Positions 42,094 through 51,432 of a stretch of 64,000 bases of DNA are shown here, piece by piece. The DNA is from Sphingomonas pituitosa NBRC 102491 (lineage in GTDB: Bacteria; Pseudomonadota; Alphaproteobacteria; Sphingomonadales; Sphingomonadaceae). Made by a program: the position numbers and the translations under genes. Each line of letters opens with the position of its first letter. The first letter of the stretch is position 1. Location of the stretch: contig NZ_BCYY01000010.1 in assembly GCF_001598435.1 (NCBI RefSeq), positions 1-64,000 on the forward strand, in the 5' to 3' direction. The notes under the pieces were generated by a model. That model made no database searches. It worked only from the letters and a program-made list of their open reading frames with translations, and was not told the origin of the DNA.

Positions 42094-43440
42094 ATGGGCC
42101 TATCCGACATGTTCTCCCGCAACCGGAAGGCGCTGGATCCAGCGCCGACCGACAGCACCGTCTCACCCGTCGCCGGCGACCTGGGCGGCAATGATGCCAT
42201 CAAGAAGAAGCAGCGCATGATGCTGGCGGGCGGCGGGCTTGTAGGCCTCGTCGGCGCCAGCTTCTGGATCTTCGGCGGTGACGGGAAGCCCAAGGCTGAT
42301 CCGGACAAGCCGACCGAGGTGACGGTCTCGACCAAGGATTTGATGAATCGCAACCTCTCCGAGCAGGAGTGGATGTCGCTCTCCGAGAATCGTTTCCAGA
42401 GCGTCGACAACCAGCTGAAGGCGGCAAACGGCACCAACTCCCGCGTCGACCAGCTGCAGCAGCAGCTGGATCAGCTGAAGTCGCAGAACCAATCCATGAG
42501 CGCCGACGGCCAGCGTGTGGTCAGCGCCTATCAGGCCGAGAACGAGCAGCTACGCCGCCAGCTCAACGAGCGTGCGGCTGCCCCTGCCCCGGCGATTGCC
42601 GGTCCCGCAGCCATGTATGGCCCCACCGGTCAGCAGCTCTATCAGCGGCCTGACGCGAAGGGCGGCCCCAAGCAAGCCGCGGACGCAGGTCCGGTACCGA
42701 CGCCGAGCCGCCTCAACGAGATCAAGCTCGTCTCCTTCACGACGGCCGACACCGGGACGGCGAAGAAGGTTGAGAAGGGCAACACCGTCTACACGGACAG
42801 CCCGAACTATCTGCCGGCGAACTCCTTCGCGACCGCGCGCGTGATCGTCGGCGTCGACGCAACCGCCGGCACGAACAGCCAGACCGATCCGATGCCGGTG
42901 GTCCTCCGCGTCACCGGCCCCGCCCGCAGCGTCTTCGCCAACGGCAAGCTCCTCACGACAAAGATCCAGGGCTGCCTCATCAACGGCGCGGCGCGCGGCG
43001 AGTTGTCGAGCGAGAAGGTCTATGTGAAGCTGCAGAAGATGACCTGCCCGCAGCCGGGTGGTCGCTACGCGGTGAGCGAGGTGAAGGGCTTTATCGCGTT
43101 CGGCGGCAAGGCCGGCGTTCGGGGCCGCGTGGTGAGCCGCGAAGGCTCCCTTGTATCGCAGGCCTTCCTCGCCGGCCTCGTCGGCGGTTTCGGCCGCGGC
43201 TTTTCCGCCAATGCGCAGCAGTCCTTCATGGCACCGAGCGTGACCGTGAACGGCAAGCGCCAGCAGCTCAGCGTCGAGGACATCGCGCAGGGCGGCCTCG
43301 GCCAGGGTGTCGCGCAGACCGGCGACATGGTCTCGAAGTACCTCATCGAGCGCGCCGAGCAGTACCAGCCCGTCATCGAAATGCCGACGGGTATCGATGT
43401 CGAAATCGTCTTCCTGGAGGGCGTCCATGTCCGCAACTGA
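42094..43440 (+). CDS. traB: TraB, VirB10-like core protein
   Basis: 448 residues: a cytoplasmic start, one membrane helix (MMLAGGGLVGLVGASFWIFG), a coiled-coil Gln-rich segment (RVDQLQQQLDQLKSQNQSM), a Pro/Ala linker and the C-terminal beta-barrel domain with SFATARVIVGVDATAG and GCLINGAARGELSSEKVYVK. It spans both membranes and senses ATP energy from TraC. The stop lies inside the dsbC-like start by 14 bases. Confidence 0.92.
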   Translation: MGLSDMFSRNRKALDPAPTDSTVSPVAGDLGGNDAIKKKQRMMLAGGGLVGLVGASFWIFGGDGKPKADPDKPTEVTVSTKDLMNRNLSEQEWMSLSENRFQSVDNQLKAANGTNSRVDQLQQQLDQLKSQNQSMSADGQRVVSAYQAENEQLRRQLNERAAAPAPAIAGPAAMYGPTGQQLYQRPDAKGGPKQAADAGPVPTPSRLNEIKLVSFTTADTGTAKKVEKGNTVYTDSPNYLPANSFATARVIVGVDATAGTNSQTDPMPVVLRVTGPARSVFANGKLLTTKIQGCLINGAARGELSSEKVYVKLQKMTCPQPGGRYAVSEVKGFIAFGGKAGVRGRVVSREGSLVSQAFLAGLVGGFGRGFSANAQQSFMAPSVTVNGKRQQLSVEDIAQGGLGQGVAQTGDMVSKYLIERAEQYQPVIEMPTGIDVEIVFLEGVHVRN

Positions 43441-44308
43441 GAATAAGGATCTTCGCAGCAAGAAACTGCGTAACGTTGGTGTGACGGCGCTTCTTGGCGT
43501 CATCAGCTTCGCCGGCGCAGCCTGGGCGACGCCGAGCCTCCTTCCACATCTCTCCGGCGCTTCGGCACGGCAGGTTAAGGTGGTGGAGCTCCTGAAGGCG
43601 CGCCTGCCCAAGACGCAGATCACCAAGGTGAACTGCGAGAAGGTCAACGGCCTGTGCGAGGTGACCGCCGGCACGACGCTCTTCTATGTCGACCAAAGCG
43701 CTCGCTTCCTCGTCATCGGCCGCGTCTACGACATGCAGACCCAGCAGGATCTAACCGCGGTTCGCCTCCTCGAGATGAACCCGGACATGCTGGTTGGCGG
43801 CGCAGCCAAGGCGGCCAACGCAGGCGGCGACGGCGACAAGGATGCGCCCATCAGCCGCTCGGCCAAGACCCCGCCCCCGGCCATCAAGCACCTCGACTTG
43901 AGCGGATTGCCCCAGAGCGGGGCCATCGCTTGGGGCAACCCCTCGGGCACGACGGTCACCGTCTTCAGCGACTTCCGCTGCAGCTATTGCCGCGCACTGA
44001 GCAACAGCCTGCGCGACATGAACGTCCGGGTGGTAGAGCGGCCGATTTCGACGCTCGGCAGCCGCGAGCTGGCCAACCAGGTCTACTGCGCGAAGAATCG
44101 CGAGAAAGCGCTGCACCAGGCCTATGCCGGCGAGCCGGTCCAATCGGTCGGCTCCTGCGACACCTCGGGGCTGGATGCGAACGAGAAGTACGCCCGTGCC
44201 AACGGCCTCGCCGGCACGCCCGTCATTGTCCGCTCCGATGGTGCCGTCATCGAAGGCTATCGCCCCAAGGAGTTCCTGAAGGCCTGGATCGATGGAGGTC
44301 GCTCGTGA
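43427..44308 (+). CDS. dsbC: DsbC-like thiol isomerase of the transfer operon
   Basis: 293 residues. An N-terminal membrane or signal helix (NVGVTALLGVISFAGAAWA), a DsbC-type dimerisation region with a conserved Cys pair (NCEKVNGLCEV) and a thioredoxin domain with the active site CSYC at 185-188 and a cis-Pro segment LAGTPVIV. It should sort disulfides in Cys-rich TraN, TraU and TraH in the periplasm. The ATG at 43427 overlaps traB, and GTGA coupling leads into traV. Confidence 0.88.
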   Translation: MSATENKDLRSKKLRNVGVTALLGVISFAGAAWATPSLLPHLSGASARQVKVVELLKARLPKTQITKVNCEKVNGLCEVTAGTTLFYVDQSARFLVIGRVYDMQTQQDLTAVRLLEMNPDMLVGGAAKAANAGGDGDKDAPISRSAKTPPPAIKHLDLSGLPQSGAIAWGNPSGTTVTVFSDFRCSYCRALSNSLRDMNVRVVERPISTLGSRELANQVYCAKNREKALHQAYAGEPVQSVGSCDTSGLDANEKYARANGLAGTPVIVRSDGAVIEGYRPKEFLKAWIDGGRS

Positions 44309-45243
44309 ACGCGAACCTCGCGCGCACCGCGCTTCTCCTCGCCAGCGCCGCCACGCTGTCCAGCTGCATGGGCCTCAGCGGCAACATCAAGGGCAGCTTC
44401 ACCTGCGGCGCGCCTGAAGGTGGCAGCTGCGCCCCGACGTCGATCATCGACGACAAGGCGCTGTCGATGATCGCAGGAGACCAGGGCGACACCCAGCTCT
44501 CCCCAGCTGGCCCCTACAGCGCTCCCAAGGATGCGGCGCAGACGATCCGCGCGGTTGCCTCGGCCAATCCCGCTCGCACTGGCGAGAAGGTGCTCCGGAT
44601 CGTCTTCCCGTCCTATATCGACGGCATCGGCCGCCTTCACGAGCGGTCGGTCGTGCATGCCGTGGTCGACCGCGGTGACTGGCAGAGCGCTGCCGCCCAG
44701 GACACGGTCGCAACCAGCCCCGCCGAGGTCGCTGCCGCCACCGGCTCAGGCACGCTCCTGGCCGCCGTCGAGCGCGCAGAAGAGCCCGTGGCCGACGGCG
44801 ACGACGCTGCAATTCCTGATCCTGCTGCGGTCGAGGCGGCACGATCGCGGGCTAGCGCATCAACGGCGCCGACTCCTTCGGATCCGATCGGCGCGATCAA
44901 GGAAGACGTGGCGCGGCGGCTCTCCCCCGCCAAGCCCTCCGAGGCGGTCCGCTCCACCAACGCCGGCTCCAATCCAATCCCCAAGGTGTCGCTCAACCTC
45001 CCGTCCGCCCAGCCCAAGCCCACCTCTTCCGCGAACCTCTCCCCTGCTCGTGCGAACGGCACGATCGTGCCGGCGCGGGCAACAGAGGCGGGCAAGGCGG
45101 CGATCGGCGCCATGAACGCGAACCCGCTTATCCGCTCGGCGGCTGCAACCCTTGAGAGCGACACGCGCGCCGCAGCTGGCTCGGTGCCGGTGCCGACCCT
45201 CCGTGCGCCCTCCTTCCCCGGTGTGACCGGAGGCGACCAATGA
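44305..45243 (+). CDS. traV: TraV lipoprotein
   Basis: 312 residues with a GTG start overlapping the previous stop. The lipobox LSSC is followed by MGLSGNIKGSFTCGAPEGG, the Cys pair region typical of TraV, and a long Ala/Ser/Pro-rich C-terminal part. It anchors the outer-membrane core complex with TraK and TraB. It is longer than F TraV (about 170 residues) because of the low-complexity tail. The stop overlaps the traC ATG. Confidence 0.85.
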   Translation: MNANLARTALLLASAATLSSCMGLSGNIKGSFTCGAPEGGSCAPTSIIDDKALSMIAGDQGDTQLSPAGPYSAPKDAAQTIRAVASANPARTGEKVLRIVFPSYIDGIGRLHERSVVHAVVDRGDWQSAAAQDTVATSPAEVAAATGSGTLLAAVERAEEPVADGDDAAIPDPAAVEAARSRASASTAPTPSDPIGAIKEDVARRLSPAKPSEAVRSTNAGSNPIPKVSLNLPSAQPKPTSSANLSPARANGTIVPARATEAGKAAIGAMNANPLIRSAAATLESDTRAAAGSVPVPTLRAPSFPGVTGGDQ

Positions 45244-47816
45244 GCTTCGTGCGCAACATGCTCAACCTGATGCTCGGGGATTCCGCGACGCCGGAGTCCG
45301 AGCGTCCGTCGACCGCGGTGCCGCGCTTCTGCAACTGGCTGCCTTACCGAAGCTTCGATCCGAAGACGAACATCTTCTACAACGCCGGCTCGCGCGGCTT
45401 CGTCGTGGAAGCGACCCCTATGGTCGGCGCCAGCGAGCGCACCGGCGAGATCATGACGCAGTTCCTCTCGGAGGCGGTGCCTGCACCGGGATCTTTAGAG
45501 TTCCACTCCTGGCAGAGCCCGCGCGTGGGCGGCCGCCTCTCCCAGTGGTACATGCCGCGATACGCCGCCGCCGGCATCTACGAGCGGATGGCGAAGCACC
45601 GCACGGAGTATCTGCAGAATGGCGTTTGGTCGTCGCTCTCGTCGTCCTCACCGATGCACCTGCGCAACCATCGTCTCCTCATCGCCTATGCCACGCCCGA
45701 GACGAGCCGCGTCACCAACGAAGAAATCACGGCTACGCTTGATGCGCTTCTCGCGATGCTGGAATCGATCAGCGTCCACGCAAGGGCGATCGATCCTGTC
45801 GGTCTGATCGGGTGGATCGACGACATCATCTCGCCGACCACGGCGCCAGGTGACGATACGATCGCCTACAACCCCTTCGATCCGATCGCCGATCAGGCGG
45901 TCCGTCAGGACCTCGAGATGAAAATCGAGCCGGACCGGGTGCTCCTCCGCACCGAGCGCTTTCGCCCCACTGGTCGCACCGTCGATAACACGCCGGAGAT
46001 CGGGGAAATTTACCCTGACGTATTCGACGTCCGCAGCTTCTCGGTCCGCAATCTGCCGCCCCGTTGGGCTCCCTGGGATAGTGCCAAGCTCATCGGCGAC
46101 ATCTTCGCCGACAAGCTGCGCTTCCCCTGCCCCGTCTCGACCAACCTGCTGATCGACTTCCCTGATGCCGAGGCCGAGGCGCAGCGCGCAGGGCGAAAGT
46201 TCCTTCGAACGACCTCGCTGGCCGACAGCAAGTCGGCTCGGCTGCTCCCACAGCTGAAGGACCAGTCTGCCGAGTGGCAGCACGTCAGAGACGAACTTCG
46301 CCAAGGCCGCAGGCTCCTTCAGGTATTCTACTCGGTCACGGCATTCAGCCCCATGGGCAAGGGCGACGCGAACGAGCGTGTGTTGAAGTCGATCTACCGG
46401 TCTGCCGGGTGGGATCTGCTCGACGATCGCTACCTGCAGGTTCAGGGCCTGCTCGCGGCCATGCCGATGACCATGAGCAACGGTCTCTCTTACGACCTGC
46501 GCAACATGAAGCGGATGCGGACGATGCTCAGCACGACCGCCGGCAATCTCGCGCCGATGCAGGGCGAGTATCTGGGCGGGCATATCCCGCATCTCATGCT
46601 GATCGGTAGGCGGGGCCAACCCTTCTACTGGTCGCCCTTCGAGAACAGCGCCGGCAACCACAACGTGGCTGTCTTCGGCAAATCGGGGTCGGGCAAGTCG
46701 GTCGCGCTCCAGGAGCTTTGCGCAGCGCTGTGCGGTGCCGGCTCCAAGGTTGTCGTGATCGATGACGGGCGCTCGTTCGAGCACTCGGCCAAGCTGCAGA
46801 ACGGCGCGTTCGTCGAGTTCACGATGTCCTCGGGGTTCTGCATCAACCCCTTTTCGATGATCGACCCGGTGCAGGCCGAAAACGACGAGGATTACCTCCT
46901 CGACTGCCTGGCGATGCTCAAGTCGATCATCAGCCAGATGGCCCGCCACATCGACAAGCTCAACGACACCGAACGCGGCCTCATTGACGGGGCGGTGAAC
47001 CATGTGTGGTCAACCAGCGGCCGTCAGGGCTCGATTGACGAAGTGATCGAGGCGCTCAACGGAGCCGGCACAGATCTGGCGCGCGACCTTGGAATCGCAA
47101 TGCGGCCCTTCTCGGCCGCCGGCACCTATGGCCGGTTCTTCCAAGGTGAGGTGTCGTTCCAGCTCAAGGCCGATCTTACCGTCTTCGAGCTGTCGGACCT
47201 CTCCTCCCGCGAAGAGCTGCGTTCGGTGGTGCTGACCGCCATCATGTTCCTGGCCAGCCAGATGATGCGCAAGGTCGATCGCTCGATACCCAAGGCGCTG
47301 CTCCTCGATGAGGCCTGGCAGATGCTTAAAGGCGGCTCCATGGCCGATTTCATTGAGGCCTATGCCCGCACGTGCCGAAAGTACGGCGCGTCGCTGGTGA
47401 CCGCCACGCAGAGCCTCAACGACTATTACAAGTCAGACGGCTCCAAAGCCGCGCTCGAGAACAGCGATTGGTTCGTAATCCTTCAGCAGAAGGAAGAGAC
47501 GATCGCCGACTTCAAGAAGCACGATCGCTTCGAAATGGACGATCACACCGACGCGCTCCTGCGCTCGCTTAAGCGCCAGGGCCGGGAGTATTCGGACATT
47601 CTCATCAAGGGTCCGGACATGCTCGCCACGGGTCGGCTCGTACTCGATCCCTATTCGGCGACCGTCTTTTCCTCAAGCCCGCAGACCTTCGCCGACATCA
47701 AGTCGCTGATGGCGCAGGGCCTGACCATGGAAGCCGCGATCGAGCGGATCGCCTTCCCCGACAATCCCGAGAAATGGAGCGGCGCCGATACTGGCCTCGC
47801 CATGGCAGCGGAGTGA
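45240..47816 (+). CDS. traC: TraC, VirB4-like assembly ATPase
   Basis: 858 residues. The N-terminal TraC domain precedes a P-loop GKSGSGKS at about 480-487 and VVVIDDGRSF. Walker B is LLLDEAWQMLKGG at about 680, followed by TATQSLNDYYKS and a C-terminal end typical of TraC. It energises pilus assembly and retraction at the inner membrane. The ATG overlaps the traV stop. Confidence 0.95.
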   Translation: MSFVRNMLNLMLGDSATPESERPSTAVPRFCNWLPYRSFDPKTNIFYNAGSRGFVVEATPMVGASERTGEIMTQFLSEAVPAPGSLEFHSWQSPRVGGRLSQWYMPRYAAAGIYERMAKHRTEYLQNGVWSSLSSSSPMHLRNHRLLIAYATPETSRVTNEEITATLDALLAMLESISVHARAIDPVGLIGWIDDIISPTTAPGDDTIAYNPFDPIADQAVRQDLEMKIEPDRVLLRTERFRPTGRTVDNTPEIGEIYPDVFDVRSFSVRNLPPRWAPWDSAKLIGDIFADKLRFPCPVSTNLLIDFPDAEAEAQRAGRKFLRTTSLADSKSARLLPQLKDQSAEWQHVRDELRQGRRLLQVFYSVTAFSPMGKGDANERVLKSIYRSAGWDLLDDRYLQVQGLLAAMPMTMSNGLSYDLRNMKRMRTMLSTTAGNLAPMQGEYLGGHIPHLMLIGRRGQPFYWSPFENSAGNHNVAVFGKSGSGKSVALQELCAALCGAGSKVVVIDDGRSFEHSAKLQNGAFVEFTMSSGFCINPFSMIDPVQAENDEDYLLDCLAMLKSIISQMARHIDKLNDTERGLIDGAVNHVWSTSGRQGSIDEVIEALNGAGTDLARDLGIAMRPFSAAGTYGRFFQGEVSFQLKADLTVFELSDLSSREELRSVVLTAIMFLASQMMRKVDRSIPKALLLDEAWQMLKGGSMADFIEAYARTCRKYGASLVTATQSLNDYYKSDGSKAALENSDWFVILQQKEETIADFKKHDRFEMDDHTDALLRSLKRQGREYSDILIKGPDMLATGRLVLDPYSATVFSSSPQTFADIKSLMAQGLTMEAAIERIAFPDNPEKWSGADTGLAMAAE

Positions 47817-47821
47817 CCGAC

Positions 47822-48202
47822 ATGTCGCTTGCACAGACGGAACCCAAGGTGGTGCATCTGCACCTCAGGCGTCAGCCCCCGAAGCCCGACTATGGCTTCG
47901 TCGCGTACGCATTCCTCCACTTCGCCGGCTTCATCGCCACCACACTCCTCATGACGATGGGCGTCTTCGTGCTCGCCTTCCTGGCGATCGGCGACTTCTC
48001 GATCGACGGCATGATGCACCACCTCGCCAACCTTTCGTCGCGCTACATCGCAGCCGATGCGGGTCGCGTGGCGAGCTTCAAGCTGATGATCGGTGGCGCC
48101 GGCATGCTGATTGCGCTGGCGATCATGTTCTTCCGCCGCGGTGCGATCCTGCCGCCGCGTACCCCCGCATCCTCGCTCGCAGGAGGCCAGACCCATGTCT
48201 GA
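47822..48202 (+). CDS. transfer-operon membrane protein, 126 residues
   Basis: Starts MSLAQTEPKVVHLHLRRQPP. Two long hydrophobic helices (AGFIATTLLMTMGVFVLAFL and FKLMIGGAGMLIALAIMFF) are joined by a His-containing loop. It sits between traC and trbI, five bases after the traC stop and overlapping trbI. F itself has traR/trbG-type genes near here, but I see no match. A mating-channel accessory is inferred from position. Confidence 0.6.
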   Translation: MSLAQTEPKVVHLHLRRQPPKPDYGFVAYAFLHFAGFIATTLLMTMGVFVLAFLAIGDFSIDGMMHHLANLSSRYIAADAGRVASFKLMIGGAGMLIALAIMFFRRGAILPPRTPASSLAGGQTHV

Positions 48203-48875
48203 TGTGATCGAGAGCACCGAGCCCGCTGCTTCGCCGACCCCGTCCGCGACCTCCGCGGCTGAGGTCAAGCGGGCTCGGACTGTCTTCGCCGGCTACACGG
48301 CCGCCCAGCTGCTCCTTGGCCTTGTGATCCTAGCGCTCGCCATCTGGGGGATCTGGGTCACGCGCACGCTGATGATGCCGCGCGAACAGCACATCGTTCG
48401 CGCCGACCTCTCCCGTATCGTTGGAGAGTATGTGACGGCACAGTCGCGCACGCTCACCCCGCCCGAGCGCGTCCAGACCGAAATGAAGCAGTTCATGTCC
48501 TCGCTCGACGCCGAGCTTGGCCGGCGCGGGGCCAAGGGCCAGGTCGTGCTCGTCGGCGAGGCAGTCTTGTCGAAGGGCGTGCCGGACATCACCGACGACG
48601 TTGCGAAGGCGGTATACGCCTCTGGCGTCAATCGGCCGAAGCCTGCCTCTGAGGCTGAGCTGCGCGCGGCGATCCAGCGCCAGCAGATGCAGACGGGTCA
48701 GCAGGCTGCGCCGCAGCAGCAGCTCGCCCCGCAGATGCCCGCGCCCGCAGCTGCCGCACCCGACATGAGCGGCTTCGCGGCGCCGCAGGGCGGGCCTGCA
48801 GCCGCAGCGTCGTCGAACGGACCTGTCGGCGCCGCGATGCAGTCCTTCGGAGGCCCCGATGCCGGCGGCTACTGA
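48195..48875 (+). CDS. trbI: TrbI-like transfer protein
   Basis: 226 residues. A Ser/Pro-rich cytoplasmic start, one membrane helix (AAQLLLGLVILALAIWGIWV) and a periplasmic region with EQHIVRADLSRIVGEYV, SSLDAELGRRGAKGQVVLVG and EAVLSKGVPDITDDV match F-type TrbI. The C-terminus is Gln/Pro/Ala-rich and longer than in F. TrbI affects pilus retraction. It overlaps the next gene by 17 bases. Confidence 0.8.
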   Translation: MSDVIESTEPAASPTPSATSAAEVKRARTVFAGYTAAQLLLGLVILALAIWGIWVTRTLMMPREQHIVRADLSRIVGEYVTAQSRTLTPPERVQTEMKQFMSSLDAELGRRGAKGQVVLVGEAVLSKGVPDITDDVAKAVYASGVNRPKPASEAELRAAIQRQQMQTGQQAAPQQQLAPQMPAPAAAAPDMSGFAAPQGGPAAAASSNGPVGAAMQSFGGPDAGGY

Positions 48876-49401
48876 AGCAGCTGCAGCGGCGCCTCAGCGC
48901 TGGCGGCCTCGCAAGCACCTCTGGGCGGCCGTGGCGCTAATGATCGGCGGCACCGCCTGCTACCAGGGCATCAGCGCGTGGCGGGAGGAGCATGCCTTCC
49001 TGATCAACCGCACGGACTCGCTGCCGGTCTGGGCCTTCTGGATCCACAAGAACCATATGCCCGAGCGCGGCCAGTACGTGTTCTTCAAGCCGCCCGCCAA
49101 TGCCCTCGTCGTCCGACACTTCGGGAACAAGCCGGAGATGTTCGGCAAGATCGTCTACGGCATGCCTGGCGACACGGTGACGCATCATGCGGCCGATGTC
49201 TTCGTGAACGGGAAGCTCGTCGCCCACATGAAGCCGCTGACCAAGGCCGGCGAGCCGCTGACCGCTGGTCCGACAGGCAAGATCCCCGCCGGCTGCTACT
49301 ATGTCGGCACGCCGCACAAGGACGGCTTCGACAGTCGCTATGCCGAGATCGGCTATGCGTGCGCGGGCAAGATCATCGGCACGGGAGTGCCGATCCTGTG
49401 A
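48859..49401 (+). CDS. S26 signal-peptidase-like protein (TraF/TrhF peptidase type)
   Basis: 180 residues with an N-terminal anchor (LWAAVALMIGGTACYQGI). The catalytic Ser is at 54 (INRTDSLPVWAFWI) and the Lys about 97 (FGKIVYGMPGDTV). GYACAGKIIGTGVPIL is at the end. This is the RP4-TraF/TrhF type of peptidase that matures pilins or circularises them. Together with an F-type system it recalls the H-plasmid and SXT arrangement. GTGA coupling leads into traW. Confidence 0.85.
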   Translation: MPAATEAAAAAPQRWRPRKHLWAAVALMIGGTACYQGISAWREEHAFLINRTDSLPVWAFWIHKNHMPERGQYVFFKPPANALVVRHFGNKPEMFGKIVYGMPGDTVTHHAADVFVNGKLVAHMKPLTKAGEPLTAGPTGKIPAGCYYVGTPHKDGFDSRYAEIGYACAGKIIGTGVPIL

Positions 49402-50036
49402 AGCGCGCCCTCGAGTCCGTCGCGATCGTGGCGCTGCTCTCGGTGAGCCTCACTTCGTCGATCCAGGCCAGCGATCATGGCACAATGGGGCAGACCTTCC
49501 CCATCATCGAGCCGGATCTGCTCGCGACTATCGAGGGCCGCCTCAAGCACCTGCAGGCAACCGGCGAGATCGACCGCATGAACGCGGTCTTCGCCAAGCG
49601 TGCGGAGGCGAAGGTGCGTCGCCCCGTTCCAGTGGCAGGCATCTCCCGCGCCACCGAGGCGCGTGTGTGGGACTATGACCCCTCCGTCTCCGTCGATCAC
49701 GACGTGCGGGACACCAAGGGCAACATGATCGCTCGCGCGGGGCAGGCGGTGAACCCGCTCGACTTCGTGACCATGCATCAGGCGCTCGTCTTCGTCGACG
49801 GCGACAGCAAGCCGCAGATGGCCTGGGCGACCGAGCGCTACAGCGACCTGAAGGCCAAGATCATCCTCGTGAGCGGCGCACCGCTCGAGGAAATGACCAA
49901 TCGCCAGCGGCGCTTCTACTTCGACCAGGAGGGTCGCCTCACGGGTCGGCTTGGCATTCGCCACACGCCGGCAATCGTCGAGCAGGCGGGCCGCGTCCTG
50001 AAGATCTCCGAAATCGTCCTCAAGGGAGCCGACTGA
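49398..50036 (+). CDS. traW: TraW, periplasmic pilus assembly protein
   Basis: 212 residues with a GTG start overlapping the previous stop and a signal sequence (VAIVALLSVSLTSSIQA). TraW family segments are FPIIEPDLLATIEGRLKHL, YDPSVSVDHDVRDTKGNMI, NPLDFVTMHQALVFVDGD and QEGRLTGRLGIRHTPAIVEQ. It works with TrbC and TraU in pilus extension. Its TGATG junction couples it to the 90-residue gene. Confidence 0.9.
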   Translation: MKRALESVAIVALLSVSLTSSIQASDHGTMGQTFPIIEPDLLATIEGRLKHLQATGEIDRMNAVFAKRAEAKVRRPVPVAGISRATEARVWDYDPSVSVDHDVRDTKGNMIARAGQAVNPLDFVTMHQALVFVDGDSKPQMAWATERYSDLKAKIILVSGAPLEEMTNRQRRFYFDQEGRLTGRLGIRHTPAIVEQAGRVLKISEIVLKGAD

Positions 50037-50308
50037 TGCCCCTCTGGCTCGACATGCTTCGCACGCCCATGGCAGCGCCCGAGACCCCTGCCCTCCGCGC
50101 CGATCGCCGGATCTGGCAGGCGCTTTGTGTCGCGTCCGCAGCCTCGGTTCTGCTGATCGTTCCGCTGACCAAGCTTCTGGGCAGCGCCGCAGCCGTTTTG
50201 GTGGGCGCCCTTCTCGCCATGACGGCGATCAAGACCTGCTTCTATCTCGGTCGAAAGAAGGCCGCCGACGATCGCTACCTCGAGACCGTGACGGAGGACG
50301 GCCTGTGA
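50036..50308 (+). CDS. transfer-operon membrane protein, 90 residues
   Basis: Two adjacent hydrophobic helices (LCVASAASVLLIVPLTKLLG and AAAVLVGALLAMTAIKTC) with short charged ends. It overlaps traW by one base and the following 32-residue gene by GTGA. Family not recognised; conserved position between traW and traU suggests a small channel component. Confidence 0.55.
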   Translation: MPLWLDMLRTPMAAPETPALRADRRIWQALCVASAASVLLIVPLTKLLGSAAAVLVGALLAMTAIKTCFYLGRKKAADDRYLETVTEDGL

Positions 50309-50403
50309 TCGCACATATCGATCCTTGGCAGGTCGCGTGCGCGATCGTCACCTTCGCCTCAGCCGCAGTCGTGCTGATCAGTGTCGCGGATATGCGGCGA
50401 TGA
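50305..50403 (+). CDS. 32-residue membrane mini-protein between traW and traU
   Basis: GTG start overlapping the previous stop and stop overlapping the traU ATG. It encodes HIDPWQVACAIVTFASAAVV plus a short Arg end, a single transmembrane helix. The tight coupling on both sides argues that it is translated. No family known. Confidence 0.5.
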   Translation: MIAHIDPWQVACAIVTFASAAVVLISVADMRR

Positions 50404-51419
50404 AGGCCTTCCGCCACCTCCTGGTCGTGTTCCTTGCGATCTTCGCCGGCGCCACCATCGCACCACGTGCCAACGCGCAGGTAACGACGTGCAGCGGGCG
50501 GTTCGTGAACCCCATCACGGACGTCTGCTGGTCGTGCCTCTTTCCGCTGTCGATCGGCGGCCTGTCGATCTGGCCGAGCACGCGCCCCGACACCAGCAAC
50601 CCCGCCCTACCGATCTGCGCATGCGGGTCGCCTGTGCCGCGCATCGGCATCGCCGCTGGCTTCTGGGAGCCTGTCCGTCTCGCCGATGTGTCGACCAAGC
50701 CCTGGTGCTTCGTCTCACTCGGCGGCGCCAAGATCGCGCCCAACTTCAACATCGGCAATGGCTACGTCCAGGGTCCATCGCAGATCGGCGGCAAGTCGCA
50801 GAGCACGTCGAAGTGGCACGTCCACTGGTATATCTACCCGTTGCTCTACTGGATGGAAATTCTCACCGACTTCATCTGCTTCGAGCAAACCAGCTTTGAC
50901 ATTGCCTACATCACCGAGATCGATCCGCTGTGGCAGGATGACAGCCTTACCACGATCCTGAACCCCGAAGCGGTCCTCTTCTCGAACCCGATCGCGCAGG
51001 CGGCGTGCGCCGCAGATTGCATCGCGGGCACGGTTGGACTGCCCCTCGATCCGCTCTTCTGGTGCGCTGGTTGTCAGGGCCCGATGTACCCGGTGAACGG
51101 CAACGTGCCGGCGCATGTCGACCATGTGCAGGCGTCACGCCTCGCCCTCACCCGCTTCGCCTTCAAGCTGCACCGCGAGGGCTTGGCCTGGGGGACGATG
51201 GGCTCGGCGGGTCTGTGCAACAAGTATCTGATGCCGGTGCTGCGCAAGCAGCAATACCGCGTCCAGATGACCAATCCGATCCCGACCGTCTTCGGTCCCG
51301 GATCCTGTGGGCCGCTCGGCGGCTCGACCCTGCTCGCCACGACAGGCCGTGCCTTCCCCGTCATCGGCGAGGACATGGGTTACCTCGTGTGGCGCAAGCG
51401 CAACTGCTGCGTGCTTTGA
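50400..51419 (+). CDS. traU: TraU, Cys-rich periplasmic mating protein
   Basis: 339 residues with signal peptide (cut after ANA, about residue 26). Many conserved cysteines are seen in TCSGRFVNPITDVCWSCLFP, ICACGSPVPRIGI, FWCAGCQGPMYPV and the final RKRNCC. TraU is needed for DNA transfer more than for pilus assembly and depends on disulfide formation. The ATG overlaps the 32-residue gene stop. Confidence 0.92.
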   Translation: MKAFRHLLVVFLAIFAGATIAPRANAQVTTCSGRFVNPITDVCWSCLFPLSIGGLSIWPSTRPDTSNPALPICACGSPVPRIGIAAGFWEPVRLADVSTKPWCFVSLGGAKIAPNFNIGNGYVQGPSQIGGKSQSTSKWHVHWYIYPLLYWMEILTDFICFEQTSFDIAYITEIDPLWQDDSLTTILNPEAVLFSNPIAQAACAADCIAGTVGLPLDPLFWCAGCQGPMYPVNGNVPAHVDHVQASRLALTRFAFKLHREGLAWGTMGSAGLCNKYLMPVLRKQQYRVQMTNPIPTVFGPGSCGPLGGSTLLATTGRAFPVIGEDMGYLVWRKRNCCVL

Positions 51420-51432
51420 GGAGACACCAGAC